A stretch of DNA of 64,000 bases from Diospyros lotus (Eukaryota > Streptophyta > Magnoliopsida > Ericales > Ebenaceae), in NCBI RefSeq assembly GCF_014633365.1, contig NC_068339.1, positions 28,529,316 through 28,593,315 on the forward strand. The letters run 5' to 3'. The notes beneath the pieces were generated by a model. That model ran no database searches. It worked only from the letters and a program-made list of their open reading frames with translations, and was not told the origin of the DNA. A program made the position numbers and the translations under genes. Below, in pieces: positions 47,346 to 59,216 of the stretch; position 1 is the first letter of the stretch; every line of letters begins with the position of its first letter.

Positions 47346-48173
47346 GAGTAACTCCAAGGAATACACCATTTCCAGCGCCAACTTTAATTTGGCGCTGAAG
47401 AGCTCTCCAACGAATACACCATTTTGGTGTTGGGCATAATTTTCAATCACCAAATTTGGTATTGAATGAATAGTATAACGCCAAATTTGGTGTTGGTGAA
47501 ATTTAGTGTTTTACTATTCACCAACACCAAATTTCCTTTTTTATTTTATTTTCAATTTTACACCTCTTTGTATAACTTCAAAATAATTTATTCCCTTTAT
47601 ATCATTTATCACTTTTATTATATTTATATATTTTGATTAATAATTATAAATATAAATTAAATTGTTATAAAAAATATATACCGATGTAAATATTTTATTA
47701 AGATTTATAAAATGAGTATAATATTAAATATATTTTAAAATATTTAATATATTTTATAAATACCATGTTAATATAAAATGAACTATTTTTATTTATGTAT
47801 ATGAAATTTTTTTATTTTAATAATTACTTAATAGAAAGAAAATATTCATAATGCAAAAACTCAATAATATAATAAAAAACAATAACATTTCCATTAACTT
47901 AAACTAAAAATACATGATGAAAATAGAAAAAAAGTTTAAAATAAAAACAACAACAACATGGCTTAAAAATAAAATGCTTTCTATTCTTATATTATGCTAA
48001 CTTAAATAAATTAATTAATATTTATTTATAAAATATTCTTTAAAGATTCTCTTTTACACCAATTTAGTATTACACATTAGAGATAACACCAATTTGATGT
48101 TGAAAATTTTGGTGTAAAACATTGTTGGACACCAAATTAGCGCTCGATTTGGTGTCCAACGTTGGAGTTGCTC
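47346..48173. mobile_element. Harbinger-like MITE nested in the hAT element
   Basis: Termini GAGTAACTCCAA and, reverse complemented, GAGCAACTCCAA form inverted repeats, with TAA on both sides (47343-47345 and 48174-48176). The ends and 3-bp TAA duplication fit PIF/Harbinger MITEs. Subterminal copies of CACCAAATTTGG-like words are repeated in both orientations. The 828-bp interior is very AT-rich and non-coding. Confidence 0.8.
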
Positions 48174-48360
48174 TAATAAAATTACATTCTTATTGCATAA
48201 AGTTACAAATTAACTTCAAACTTCTTGAATATAATTACTTGATTGATAAAAATAAAATAATTTAAGATTAGGTTTTATTTTTATTTGTTAATTACTTTAT
48301 AAATGTTAAATATTTTATATATTTGTAATGCATTAGTTAAAATATTTGTAAAAAATGCAT

Positions 48361-48437
48361 TAATCAATATATATATATATTATGTATATATATAATATAT
48401 TAAATAAATAAATATATTATATATATATATATATATT
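48361..48437. repeat. TA-rich microsatellite
   Basis: Runs of TA and related AT words inside the hAT element, between the MITE and the right end. Confidence 0.7.
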
Positions 48438-48658
48438 CGGTTTAAGTTTCGATTAGGGCTTTGATTTGGATTTAGTGAAAACTATAATCAAACCATACCC
48501 ATTGAAACAATGTTCGGTTTTTCCCCGAATTAAATTATTATCCAGTGAAACGATTTTTACCCGTGTTGACCAATTCGATTTCGATTCGGTTCTCCACAAT
48601 TTCGATTTCGATTCGGTTCTCCACGATTTCGATTGCAATTCTCATCCCTAACTGACAC

Positions 48659-49600
48659 TTGGACCACTTGAAAACCCACATCCTTACTTGCATACCATGA
48701 CAATACTTGACTTTGACATTAGAAAGTCCGCGTGAGAGAGTTTCTTGCGTGCCTTTTAACTGGTTGTTTGTTGAAGACCCCTGGAGATTCCAAAGACTTA
48801 CTCCCGAAGACCTTAAGGACCTACCTAGAAACCCAAAGCAGCAGATCCTCCCGGAGACACAGTTCTCCTAAAGTCAAAGACCCCTTCGGGTCCTAAGCCA
48901 TCTGAAGACCCAATCATGTAAATATTTAAATGTTAACATGTAAATATTTTTACGATGTATACAAACTTTTCTAACGTGTATCTAACATCTTTGCTATTCA
49001 CTTTGTTCAGTTTTTCATTTACTCTAAATTAACTTTTAAACTAAAAATGATTTAAAATATTAATTTAAAAATAAATAGTAAGCATGAATTGGATGAGCCA
49101 AGCTAAGTTTTCTATTTACTGTGACTTAACTTTTGAATTAAAAATGAATTAAAACATTAATTGAATGATGAACAATAGACATAAATTAGATGAGAGATAA
49201 AACACTATATTTTATAATAATTGGAGAATCAAATGTATTTTGCCTATTAGATATGGCCCACTAACAATTAAACCAAGATTACCTATTTATAGATCTCAAA
49301 TGACAAACCTCTTGAGATTAAATTTTTTAAACATATTATAATCTTCTAATCAAAATCAATAATAATTAACCTTGTTAATGAGATATTCACACTTCCAATC
49401 AAATCAAAATTTAAGGAATTATACATAACACGAACAAATCAAATGTAAGGAAACCATATCCATATATAAGATCGAGATTAAACTTGAAATTTTTAAAAAT
49501 AAATAAGCCAAAAGCATTGGGTTTCTCATACATAACATAACGTCACCCAACCATGTGACACTAATGAGTTTGTAATCAATGTTATATTTGAGATTTTGAG
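48659..49600. other. Intergenic, possible LTR scrap, no gene
   Basis: 48700-48910 contains CT/GA-rich words such as CTTGACTTTGACATTAG and CCCGAAGACC that resemble Tat-lineage LTR sequence. The rest is AT-rich without open frames of interest. Confidence 0.35.
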
Positions 49601-49935
49601 ACATTGAGACGAAATGTAAAAATTGGGCCCCAGAGACAAAAGAGCGAGCCACGAGGGTGAGATGAGCCAACGAGGACAAGCGATAGAGCAGCAAGAGGTG
49701 AGAGGGTGAGGGCAAGGGCGAAGGGTGATAGAGCAGCGAAAAGAGAGAGAGACAGTGAGTGACAGAGCAACGAGAGTGAGGGCGAGCCGTCGTCGCCGCC
49801 AACAAGGGCAACCAAGGGAATGACGAAGCGAGAGAGACAAGGCAACGAGCAAATTAGCGAAAACAAGAAAGGGAGAAGGGTAAGGACGACCCTTTGTAGA
49901 AGGGGAGGAGGTGGACGACTAGACTTGGACAATGG
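49601..49935. repeat. Purine-rich low-complexity stretch
   Basis: The + strand is dominated by GAGCGAG, GAGGGCGAG and AGAGAGACA words. Overlapping minus-strand frames of 108-130 codons (49419-49932) are Ser/Leu/Pro-rich in all three frames, a sign of composition and not coding. Confidence 0.5.
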
Positions 49936-50560
49936 ACCCTTACAAAGAAGGAGATTTCTAATTTATGGGCTTCTAAATAGTCAAATTTTCATGGTCATGA
50001 GGTAATCGTCTCACAGCCTCATGAAGGGTCCAATCTTGTTTGCAATAATACATTATTTGACCACATTATTTGAATCATTGCAATACCATGACGCTGGCAT
50101 GGCATTAAATGTATGAAACCCAAAATATGTCTATGTACACTTACAATGTTTGCACTCATCAATGTCTAATTTCATCCCAACCGAGAGTTTAAGATAACTT
50201 TAGGTAAATTGAAAGATTATATCTAATAAAATAACCTCTCTTTTTAATATGGCTCCACTATGATTCCTTGTTCTTTAATTTTTTAATCGAGTTTATGGAT
50301 TAATATAAAATTTATTCTATCAGTATTACTGATGGCTATTGCAGTGAACACATTAGTCACACGTGCACCCGCTATATCCAGGTGAAGTACACGAGTGATA
50401 TACACAAGTGCGCCGTCATTTGAGATACAATGAACCTAGACAGACCGCAGGTTCAATGAACCTGGTCACAGCGATATTTCACGGCGTCCATTCGCAGCGT
50501 CCAATCAGATAGTAAATTCATAAAAAGTGTAGCGCTTTCCCAGGTGGAGGAGAGAGGGGG

Positions 50561-50826
50561 CACGTGGAAATCGATCATTTATTTTGCTTAAAACGCCCCG
50601 TGAATGTAGTCAGTGAGTCATCGCAAGTAAACTGTCAATTTTTGAACGGCGTCAAAAGGAGAGAAGCTCCAGTGTGACGCGGTACACAGTGCTTACCATG
50701 CATTAGAAAATTGTAGCGTCAGATCAAACTCGTCTAGACACTTGAAGCCGAATGTGTACGCATATGCGGGAACATTCAATAGGGGAAGCCTATACAGTGT
50801 GTGTATAATATATATATATATATATG
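50561..50826 (+). promoter_or_regulatory. Probable promoter of the DUF506 gene
   Basis: A G-box core CACGTG is at 50561-50566. A long TATA-type run (GTATAATATATATATATA) covers about 50803-50824, roughly 35-115 bases before the candidate start codons. G-boxes bind bZIP and bHLH factors in light and abscisic acid responses; that this one is used here is inference. Confidence 0.5.
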
Positions 50827-50920
50827 TATCAACGTCCATGATTAACTTTCATGTTACATGCCTTCTCTCTCTGAACAAAACCAAAGTGACAGAAAACCCC
50901 TTTTTGTCTCGGCGTCAACG

Positions 50921-52192
50921 ATGGGGAAGATCCCGGCGGTGAAGTTCAAAAGTTTTGCAGAGGCTTTCGGCGAAATAGCTAGGGCTCGGGTCTGCGAGAG
51001 CAGCGGTAGCGAGCACTCGCCGGAGAGCACCATGGATCTGTCGGATCTGGTGAAGTCGTTCATGGAGAGAGAGTACAGGGAGGAGGATAAACAAGACGAC
51101 GATGAAGATAGAGGGAAAGGACCAGATGGATCTGAATCTGAGAGCTTCTGCCTTGATTCGGACCTGAGAGATACGCTGTGCAAGTTGTTAAACTGTGAAG
51201 ATGATGAAGCGAGGAGAAATCTCCTCTCCGAGACTGAAGAAGCTTATGGAATCATCGGAAATGATTCGAGCTCGGGATTCAAACGTCGATTGATGACTCG
51301 GCTACGCGAGAAAGGTTTTGACGCCGGTGAGTCCCCTCTCCATCTCCATGTATTGTTACGTTAACTCTGATATCCATTGTTAGTAACTGGGTATCGAGCG
51401 AATTATTCACATCATAACGTAGAAATTAAGGAAAAGAAAAAGAGACAGAGAAAATCTAAGGTATGATTTGACTAAAATGATTATATTATGCCAACAATTT
51501 CTATTTCAAGCAATAAATCTAATTGAATGAATTATAGAGGTCTCCGATGTCCATTCATTTCCTATTCACAGTTCAAATTAAGTTTCATATGCCTTATTTT
51601 AGCTTCTGCAGCTGCTGCTGCTTCTTCTTCTTAATTGACCCGTGATTTTACAGGTCTCTGCAAATCAAAGTGGGAGAGAATTGGGAGGAATGTTCCATCC
51701 GGGTCATACGAGTACATCGACGTGAACGTTGCCGGAAATCGCTACATAATCGACGTTTGCCTGGCCGGAGAATTCGAAATCGCAAGGGCAACAGGAGGCT
51801 ACACTTCATTGCTGGAGATTTTCCCACCGATTTTCGTGGGAAAAGTGCAAGACCTGAAGCAGGCTGTGAGGCTAATGTGCGACGCCATCAAAAACTCCAT
51901 GAAAAGTGCGGGCATGCACGTGCCGCCGTGGCGGCGATTCCGGTACATGCAGGCCAAGTGGTTCGGTCCATACAAGAGAACGCTCCTCGAAGTTTCCATC
52001 GAAAAAGGATCTGATCGTGAGGCCACCGGCGGGAAGAGGAGATCGGTGGGGTTCGTGGCCACATCGACCCAGCAGCCGAAGCCGATAAACTATCATTACT
52101 ACTGCAGAGAGGATTTTGGTAGGAGGGCTGGACTTAAGGAAGGGCAGCTTGCCCAGGCCCCGGCGTTTAAGGGCACTAGCATGCTGATGTAA
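50921..52192 (+). CDS. DUF506 / PDDEXK-like family protein, two exons
   Basis: Exons 50921-51326 and 51654-52192 are joined by a 327-bp phase-1 intron with GTGAGT and TTACAG borders, giving 314 residues, normal for the family. The N-terminal region has AVKFKSFAEAFGEIAR and CESSGSEHSPE, then an acidic linker. The conserved domain spans the intron: GFDAGLCKSKW, YEYIDVNVAGNRYIIDVCL, EFEIARATGGY, LPP-type IFPPIFVGK and HVPPWRRFRYMQAKWFGPYK. The family is uncharacterised biochemically; its fold is related to PDDEXK nucleases, and some members respond to stress or hormones. An in-frame ATG at 50858 would add 21 residues, but it lies too close to the TATA run and the family usually starts near MGKIPAVKF, so 50921 is preferred. 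The frame is intact and the gene is probably active. Confidence 0.92.
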
Positions 52193-52440
52193 ATAGCCAG
52201 TGTGCAATTTTTGGATTTCCGTAGTATCATGCTCAGTTAGGACAGTGAAATTCCTGCAAAATTTTGTACAGAAAGCGTCGCAAAAGACATATATATATAT
52301 AATATATAAATATAATTTTGTTGCAAAGTTATCAACTAAAATCTAAAACCTTCCCTGGTCCATACTCAACCGACCACCAAAATTATTAATCCCCCCGGCC
52401 CACCCATAATTGAGTTTTGTTGTACCACTCAGAAATTGAG
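52193..52440 (+). other. 3' UTR and downstream sequence of the DUF506 gene
   Basis: AT-rich with a TATATAATATATAAATATAA block near 52290, which may act as the polyadenylation region. No other gene is seen before the LTR that follows. Confidence 0.4.
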
Positions 52441-53333
52441 GAACATATCTAAAGCTCTCTTCGAGTATTGAGTTCCTCTCCACTGAGAGAAAGCCTATCC
52501 GGGCAAACCCCCCTTCACGGAAGCAAACTACTTTCCAGACAGAGCTTCTCTCTAGACCTTATGTTCCTTTCAGGAGAGAATCCCTCTTCGAGTCTTATGA
52601 TTCTTTCCAGAGAGACATCATATCCGGATACTAACATTCTCTCTGAAAAGGTCTTCTCTCCGAGCAATTTCCAACCCGGGGGATGCAAGACACATGCCCC
52701 CAACATCCTGGAGAATCATGCCATATAAATCCCAGTTATAGGACTCAAAAAGGGATTTCCACATTTGATAAATTCTAGACACACTTACTCCATTCTCACT
52801 GTTGTTTGCCTAGAATTATCTACGTCTGGTATTGACTTGATCATCGGAGAGTCATCATGGGTGAGGAATCCCTGTGAGACTTCTGACCTTGTGTTAGTAT
52901 TGACAATGATATGAAGAAAGTCAATTGAAGCACAAATCCTTCCCAGAAGAAATCAATTCTTCCTGAAAGCCGTCCACATTTTTCTTGAAATAAGTCAATT
53001 CTTCTCGAAAGCCGAGCTTCTCCTTCTTAGAAGAACCTCAATTCTCTCTGGAAGCCACTCGTTTTAAGCAAGCCTCACACAAAGAATGACCCTTTCTGGA
53101 TAGACATTCTCTCCAGAGTCTCAATCCTCTCCAGTAACTATAGCTCTCTCGGGTGACTATAATTCTCTCAAGTGACTCAGTTCTCTTGAGTGACTCATTC
53201 ATTTCAGATACCCAATTCTCCCAAGGACCTACTTCCCAGAGTCGATTTCCCTGCGAGTATCACCAGCCCAAGTCAACCACAAGCATTCAACAACTTTTCC
53301 TACATCACAAATCATGATTGTTGTATTTTGGCA
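52441..53333 (+). repeat. LTR of a Tat-lineage Ty3/gypsy element
   Basis: CT/GA-rich tandem-like words (CTCTCCAGAG, CTCTCGGGTGACT) fill the LTR. A TATA-like CCATATAAATCCC is at about 52721, and GGTATTGACTTGATCATCGG at 52829 resembles the motif seen in Tat LTRs. It ends before a primer-binding site. The left limit is uncertain. Confidence 0.55.
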
Positions 53334-53340
53334 ATAATAA

Positions 53341-53360
53341 TTTGGTATCGTTTGTGAGAA
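53341..53360 (+). other. Primer-binding site of the Tat-like element
   Basis: TTTGGTATCGTTTGTGAGAA resembles the site following the LTR in plant Tat/Athila elements (TTGGCGCCGTCTGTGGGAA), differing mainly at CG positions turned into TA or TG/CA. Confidence 0.5.
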
Positions 53361-53378
53361 ACACAATAGAAAGTTATG

Positions 53379-53790
53379 ACTAGATGGCAAGGATTACAAG
53401 ATTAGTTAGTCTAAGTAACCTGCCTAATCAGGCATGAAGAAGTACGCGAACTCGAACCGATACCATGGGTGATCCCAGCCAGGTCCAACCTCTAGCACCA
53501 CAACCTTTAGAAGCTAACATGAACGAAGAAATCCATTCTGGAGACGTTCCTCACTTTGGGGAAAACCCAACTGTTGGTATAGGGGGTAGATGACCATCTG
53601 AGCAAGGAGAAGTACACCGTATTGAGCTTGGGGGGCAAGTCGCGAGGCAAGGACACCATGTTCCACCTATGGCGTCAATAAACCAGCAGTAGAATTCCCT
53701 TGGGCAATCATCGGTCCCTCGGAGAAACCCAATGGCTATTTCAGGCCACCCTAGCCCTTCGAGGGTAGCACCAGCCAAGGTCTTATTGAT
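53379..53790 (+). pseudogene. Start of Tat-like gag, cut by a C-family LTR
   Basis: A Gag-like N-terminal stretch rich in Q, P, R and G (such as GDPSQVQPLAPQPLEAN) with stops near 53435 and 53590. It ends where TGTAATATTCC of another LTR begins at 53791. Too little remains to show a conserved domain. Confidence 0.4.
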
Positions 53791-55030
53791 TGTAATATTC
53801 CAAGTTTAAATAAATAAATATGACGTTATTTCGTGAAATATTGCATATTTCATGACGTTAGAAAAATCTAGGAGGGAGTTTAAAGATCGTAAATAATCGA
53901 ATCAATGGAAGAGAACACCCCAGAATGTGCATGTCTAAAAAGAAAGAGATATCCATAACAAACATTTTAAGATAGGATTTTTAACGTCAAAAGAAATCAA
54001 ATTAAGAACTGCTTTTGGTACAACTTCAATGTAGCCTAGAAAATTAAATCATCATAAGGGATTTCTGAAAAGAGTTAAGTTTTGTATAAGGAACACCCTG
54101 AAGTGATTTTGTGGAAAAATGAAGGGATTCATGATCAAAGTATAATTTTGCTTAATTTCAGGCCTAGGTGTAATTTTTAAATATTAGTCGAAAAGTGGTA
54201 AAACGGGTCTCGGAGAGTTTAATGTAAAAGAAGAAAATCTAAAGGGCATTTTGGAATTTTTGAGAACTCAATGGGCCACATGAAAAGGCCTAAAGGAGAT
54301 TTGGAAAATTAAGAGGGTCACAGTGTAAAAAGAAAAAAAGAAAAGAAAGAGCAGCAGCCATGGTCGCCGCTGGCCATCACTGGCCAGCCTCTGGCTGATG
54401 TCCTTGGGGTCACTTGAGGGCACAAAAATGGGCCCCACAGCATTGGTGGGTTGATTGGGAACGAGTATGGGCCGAGGAGTGCCCGAGAATAGTTGGGATT
54501 TAACGAGTATAGCGAGGCATGGTCATGGGTTGCTAAATTTTTGGGGAAGGGTTGTCGTAGCAAATCGTCATGATTTGAGGTAGGGTAAGGCCTTATCAGG
54601 CATTTAAGACTTAGATTTGATTAGGTATGGCTCAATTAGGCTCCAAAATCATGTATAAATAGGGGTTCCAAGATAGTCTAATACATTAAAGTTTAAACTT
54701 CCAAGTGCTCGTGTTAGAGAGAGAATCGAGGGTTCTTGATAGAAGGCTTTTGCTCCTTGGGTTGAGAGGATCGATTCTGGAAAGTTTGGGCAGTTTTCGA
54801 GTTGTTTCAAGTGAGTTTCAGAAGTCATCGGAATTTGGAAGCTTCGCCGGAGCTAAGGTTTAAACCCCCTGATCGAGGCACTTCCGGCCATCATTTCAAG
54901 CACCTAAAGGTACCATCAAGACCATCTTGAGCAGAGCTTCAAATTGGTGTAAGAAAATCCAAGATCGGAGCATCGTTGGCAACCGAACTTTTAGAGAAAA
55001 TCCAAGAGGTTTCAGGACCGTCAACTTCGT
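53791..55030 (+). repeat. C-family LTR, truncated
   Basis: Starts TGTAATATTCCAAG like the LTR of element C and continues collinearly (landmarks TAAATAAATAAATATGACG and GCTCGTGTTAGAGAGAGAAT) for about 1.24 kb, about half of the 2.36-kb family length. Similarity is lost near 55030 where gag of element I begins on the other strand. Confidence 0.75.
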
Positions 55031-55484
55031 TCTTGCGCCCTTAATGAGTCCTTTGTAACGAACGCTCTATTGACTGCCACCACCGCCCAGCTTTTTCTTC
55101 CAGCATGTAAACAACGCATCTTACCTTCTCTTCCTCGCTATGCTGAAGGTGTTGGAGTAATTTTTCTGTTTGCTCAAGCTAGTACTTAGCTAAGCTGGGA
55201 TCGTCATAAGCTCTTCCCCTAAACACTGGTGGTCGCAAGTGTCGATATCGTTCAAGTACTGTGGTTGTATATCGAATAGGTTCCTCTCTACTCACATAGG
55301 TCAACATGCTTTCCAAAAACCTTTTCATCCTATCAAATCGATTTTCACCTATGCTTGATTCTCCAACATACCTATCATTCCTTCCCGGGTGACTCCTATG
55401 ATTACCCTGTTCTTCAAGATTATCTTCCTCTCTCCTTCCATAACTATTGACAATTGATTCTCTAGGTTGCCGTGTGGTCACCAT
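55031..55484 (-). pseudogene. Element I Gag, N-terminal half
   Basis: The first 101 codons are open: MVTTRQPRESIV, an acidic and Arg-rich linker, FDRMKRFLESMLTYVS, then RHLRPPVFRGRAYDDPSLAK. After a stop at 55180 the frame goes on with LEQTEKLLQHLQHSEE and YMLEEKAGRWWQSIERSLQ, the Retrotrans_gag core. It is cut near 55031. Confidence 0.82.
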
Positions 55485-55638
55485 CTGAAGCAGTAGATAA
55501 AATAAATTATACTCGAGTGATACCGTTTCTCGTAAAGGTAGTTTTATTCCTTAAAGTGAATCTACTTAGCATAACATTCAAACACAACACAAAAGAAAAT
55601 AAGCATAAAATTTTCTTCTTTGACTAATTATTCGGCCT

Positions 55639-56090
55639 CTAAATCCATGGCTCCTTAGTGTCAATGTCATCATCAGACTCAGCCCGAGGGTCCTTCTTCA
55701 TCCTCATGAGACTCCTTGTCAGTACCGATGTCGATGACATTCTCTTCTTCTTTGAGTTATGCAGCAACAGCATCTTCCTGAGCTTCCTCATCCATAGCCT
55801 CTCCGTACAAATCTACATACTGTGCCTAAATCCTTGCGCAGAATTTGTTTAAGGTTTCAAATTCCCAATTCTGCCATATCCACTAGGCATAAGTCTTTCA
55901 TTCCCCTACCAACAGGTTGATAAGATAGTCGATCTAGTACTCTGTCAAATCTTCTAATTGTTGGTAGCTCGGGTACATCATCTATGATATCCTCCATTGC
56001 ATTCAAAAACACAATCACGTCTTCCTCTTGCGGGTTTTCTCAAGCTCCAATCATTTGCGCCCAGTGAGTCAATAGCATTTGATCCACCAT
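55639..56090 (-). pseudogene. Pre-gag leader ORF of element I (function unknown)
   Basis: The ATG at 56090 is 168 bases after the primer-binding site. It reads MVDQMLLTHWAQMIGA, one stop, then EEDVIVFLNAMEDIIDDVPE and LPTIRRFDRVLDRLSYQ. A frame change near 55870 leads to WQNWEFETLNKFCARI and an acidic tail ending DTKEPWI and TAG at 55639. Position, length (about 150 codons) and motifs match the leader ORFs of C and J. No described domain is recognised. Confidence 0.65.
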
Positions 56091-56257
56091 TGTTGCTAAT
56101 AACACATAAATTCTACTTAGAAACCTCGAACATATGTCTCCTAGAGTTTCCATATCACTTCCTCCTAAGTTTCATATGTCTCTTAGGGGTAATCCTATTC
56201 TAAGTTTTCATCCAATAGTTCTAACCAACCTAAGTTTGACAACTTAACTAACTTGGG

Positions 56258-56269
56258 GCTCTAATACCA
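56258..56269 (-). other. Primer-binding site of element I
   Basis: The minus strand reads TGGTATTAGAGC, one base from the initiator tRNA-Met site, two bases after the LTR end. Confidence 0.82.
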
Positions 56270-56271
56270 AT

Positions 56272-58791
56272 TATAACACCTTGCCTCGTCAGGCGTGCCA
56301 TTATAAGGAGTTACCAGGATTTTCACCAATACATAAGATCCATACACGCGTAGAGTTTCCAAAAAACAATCTTCACATGCTAACAAAATCTCAGAACCCC
56401 AGTCCAACCTTTGTGTTACTAAGACCAACAGATCTAAGCTAAACAAAGCATAACTTCCTACAATGAAAATAACAAAACCTAATATCATAATGATATTACA
56501 ACCGTTTAAACAAACCGTCTTCCAAACAAAATAAAGATTACATAACTGAAGTAAACATAAATATTTTCTAATACGTTCGTACTTCCTCAACTCTATCTGA
56601 TCACGTCCTCATCCCTGTTGCGACCCTCGTCTGGAACATTTGAATGTTTTAGGGGCAGAACCCATATTAGATGTTGAAGCATCTAAGTGATTGCACATAA
56701 AATAGTTTTATAAAATGCATGAAATGAACATAAGCATGGCATATACCACGTCAACCTTGAGAAATTTCCCTAGCATACTCAATCTCCCGTGAAAAATTCA
56801 TTCCACACACCGTTGGGATTGATTTTGCCATGACATACTTAATCTCTGTGTGCCCAACATTGTCACCCGATCAATAGAGATTAACTTTGCCCCATTCTCA
56901 AGAAGACCCTATCCCATCCCACCGGACTTTGACATGATTTCAATATAACAATACAATGAAAACTACTTGCCATGTAATTTCACAAATCATATCCAGTTGA
57001 TGCATCATGTGAAAAATAACTTGATATGCACAGTATACTTAAAACAAAAGGCAACATAACCACATATCAACCACCTCGAAGTGAAACTATAAAGTGAACC
57101 TCAGTCCGAACTGCCCACATAAATCATACTAGATATTGAAAAGACTGCCCACTCGGCTTATTTGAAATGTCACTTTGTTCCTCATAATGCGTGTCAAAAC
57201 TCGAAAATCATGCAATCTTTTCTTCTAACGATTAGAGTGTCTCTTGTTTATCGTCGTGACTATTAATATTTCTATTTTTTCCATAATTTCCTTGATTTTT
57301 CTTATTTTTCTCTAATTTTCATAACCTTTCTTTTCTTAGAAAATTCATAATAAATGCCTAACACCCAATTTTACCAAATATTTTTACATAGATATTCCTA
57401 AAATAATTTTACAAAAAATATAAAATTAATTTCAGACAAAACACGTGCCTCATGCCCCTCAACATACCATGGCCATCATATTTATTCAAGAATATCAATA
57501 TTCCACTTTTCTAATTTTTTTCATAATTTTCCTCTTTTTCATCCTATTTTCCTCAATAATTCCTTAACTAAATAATTTCTCAAACATTTTCTCAATTTTT
57601 CCATTGCCACTATATAAAAAAATAATTTTAAAGAAAACCCACTTACCTTGAGTTAGTCTCTCAAGCTTTCTTAATATGCATGTCTTGACCTCGAAATGTG
57701 TTTCCGGATAATTTTCGGGCTTCAAGCATACTCCTCTAACCCCAAATTAATTCCTAGAATTTTTTAAATTTTTCAAAGATTTTTCCCTATTTTTCCTATC
57801 TTTCTTCCTTTTTTATTTTTCTTTTCCCTTTCCTTTTCTTTTTTTTTCTTTTCTTCTTCTTCTTCTTTGCCTCATGCACACTTACAGGGCCTCGCAGCCA
57901 CCACCTGCGGCCCAGTCGTCAGCTGTTGCCGCCCTCACCAGTCATTGTCGGCCTTCCCCAACCTAATTGGTTGTCATCGCACGCCCCAGCGGCATTGCAG
58001 TTGCTACCCATCGCTATTTCGCCATCCATTCGCGCTGCCATGGCCGTTGCTTGTGGCCATGGTTGTTATTCGCTCAATATGGCTACTCCCGACCACCTCT
58101 GGCCACCACTCACCGGCCATTAGCCGATCACCCTTACCCCCAAGCTTGCTACCTTCGCACAGCTTCCATCACAACTTGCTACCCGTGACCATTGCTTGTT
58201 GCTTCCCCTTTTCATTTCCATTTCTCTTCCAAGGCTTCCTATTTATAGCCAACGCACTGACTCTCCACCTACTCTCCTAACTTGGCCATCTCTTTTTGCG
58301 TGAAGAACACCCCATTTGGCATGGAGTTTGCAAGGCATAGAATTTGCATTCTGATACTGAAAATTAAAAATTAAAAATTAATAACTTAAAACTTACTCGA
58401 TAAGGACGATTTCGTCCCCACGCCCACACTAGACCTTTGTTTCATCTTGAAACTACTTTAGGGTTGATCCTTACGTAAAATCGGAGCTCCCCTAGAGTTC
58501 CGTTGACTTCCCAGAAGTCTCCTACGATAATTCAATTTTTCAACCTAAATCTTACCTGTACTGAAAACTATCTCTATTCTGATTTCTCTTAATACCATAA
58601 ATCTTATCTTGGGATGTTCATCAATACCATATCCTTTTCTTTAGATATTTAAGATCCAAGGCACTCTCTACAGTTGATTTGGTTTCTCATAACTGTAAGA
58701 AATTATATTATAATCCTAATTTATTTGAAAATTTCACTTATAGCCCAAGTTAAATTACACTTAAGTCCTTTAGAAAATCAGGGATATCACA
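56272..58791 (-). repeat. 5' LTR of element I
   Basis: 2520 bp. The minus strand starts TGTGATATCCCTGATTTTC and ends GGTGTTATA beside the primer-binding site. The CT-rich middle produces a His/Pro/Ser-rich chance ORF at 57867-58280. Word-level similarity to C LTRs (for example GGAACATTTGAATGTTTTAG on the + strand) shows a related family. Confidence 0.8.
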
Positions 58792-59216
58792 CCTGCCACC
58801 ATCTTTCAGCTTCTTCTTCTAACATAAAAGTGGAATAGTTCACCTTATCCTGATCACCATACTATAAGTGTTAAAACAACTTCTCCATTTGCTCCAACCA
58901 ATACTTGGTCATGCTAAAGTCATCGCTGGATTTTTCCTTAAACATTGATGGTCACTGTCGCAGGTACTGTTCCAACACATTATCCGTGTGTCCAACTGGT
59001 TCTCTCCTAGTTACATAGTTCAGGAGGTTCTCCATAACCCTCTCCATTCGATCCAACCGTCCTTCTAGGGTCGCAGACTTTGTTTCTCAATCCTTACTTT
59101 TGATGCTTCTACTATCATCATGATTGTAGTGGCAACTCCCACTATGTTCAACATCCTCGATCCTTTGGTTGGTGATAGGAGTATTGATCTTTTTTTTCCT
59201 AGTAGTCACCAGTTGA
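58792..59216 (-). pseudogene. Element J Gag, N-terminal half
   Basis: It begins near 59216 with VTTRKKKINTPITNQRIED; the usual initiator Met is replaced by Leu. After a stop it continues with RLDRMERVMENLLNYVTRRE, WLEQMEKLF and YSTFMLEEEAERWWQ, clearly homologous to the Gag of element I, and is broken at 58792 by the LTR of I. Confidence 0.8.

Larger units (their letters stand above)
47083..48650. mobile_element. hAT-type non-autonomous DNA transposon
   Basis: The 8-bp direct repeat ACTGACAC lies exactly at both ends (47075-47082 and 48651-48658). The termini are short inverted repeats: TAGAGTTGGCAATG on the left and, reverse complemented, TAGGGATGAGAATTG on the right. An 8-bp duplication with TAGRG termini fits the hAT superfamily. 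Subterminal parts are rich in TTCGGTTT/AAACCAAACC and ATTTCGATTCGGTT repeats, typical transposase-binding arrays. No transposase is encoded. A second MITE is nested inside. Confidence 0.85.
55031..58791 (-). mobile_element. Ty3/gypsy element I, 5' part, inserted in gag of J
   Basis: On the minus strand: LTR (58791-56272), primer-binding site (56269-56258), leader ORF, then gag to about 55031, where it is cut by the C-family LTR piece. The LTR start interrupts the gag of element J at 58792. Protease, polymerase and the 3' LTR are missing. Confidence 0.8.

Noticed and set aside
49419..49932. Three overlapping minus-strand frames of 108-130 codons
   Set aside because: All three frames of the same strand are open because of a purine-rich repeat; each is Ser/Leu/Pro-rich with no domain.
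51799..52207. Antisense frames of 87 and 111 codons over the DUF506 gene
   Set aside because: Shadows of the second exon, whose frame carries the conserved family motifs.
57867..58280. 137-codon + strand ORF, His/Pro/Ser-rich
   Set aside because: It lies inside the 2.5-kb LTR of element I in a CT-rich stretch, and other frames there are open too.
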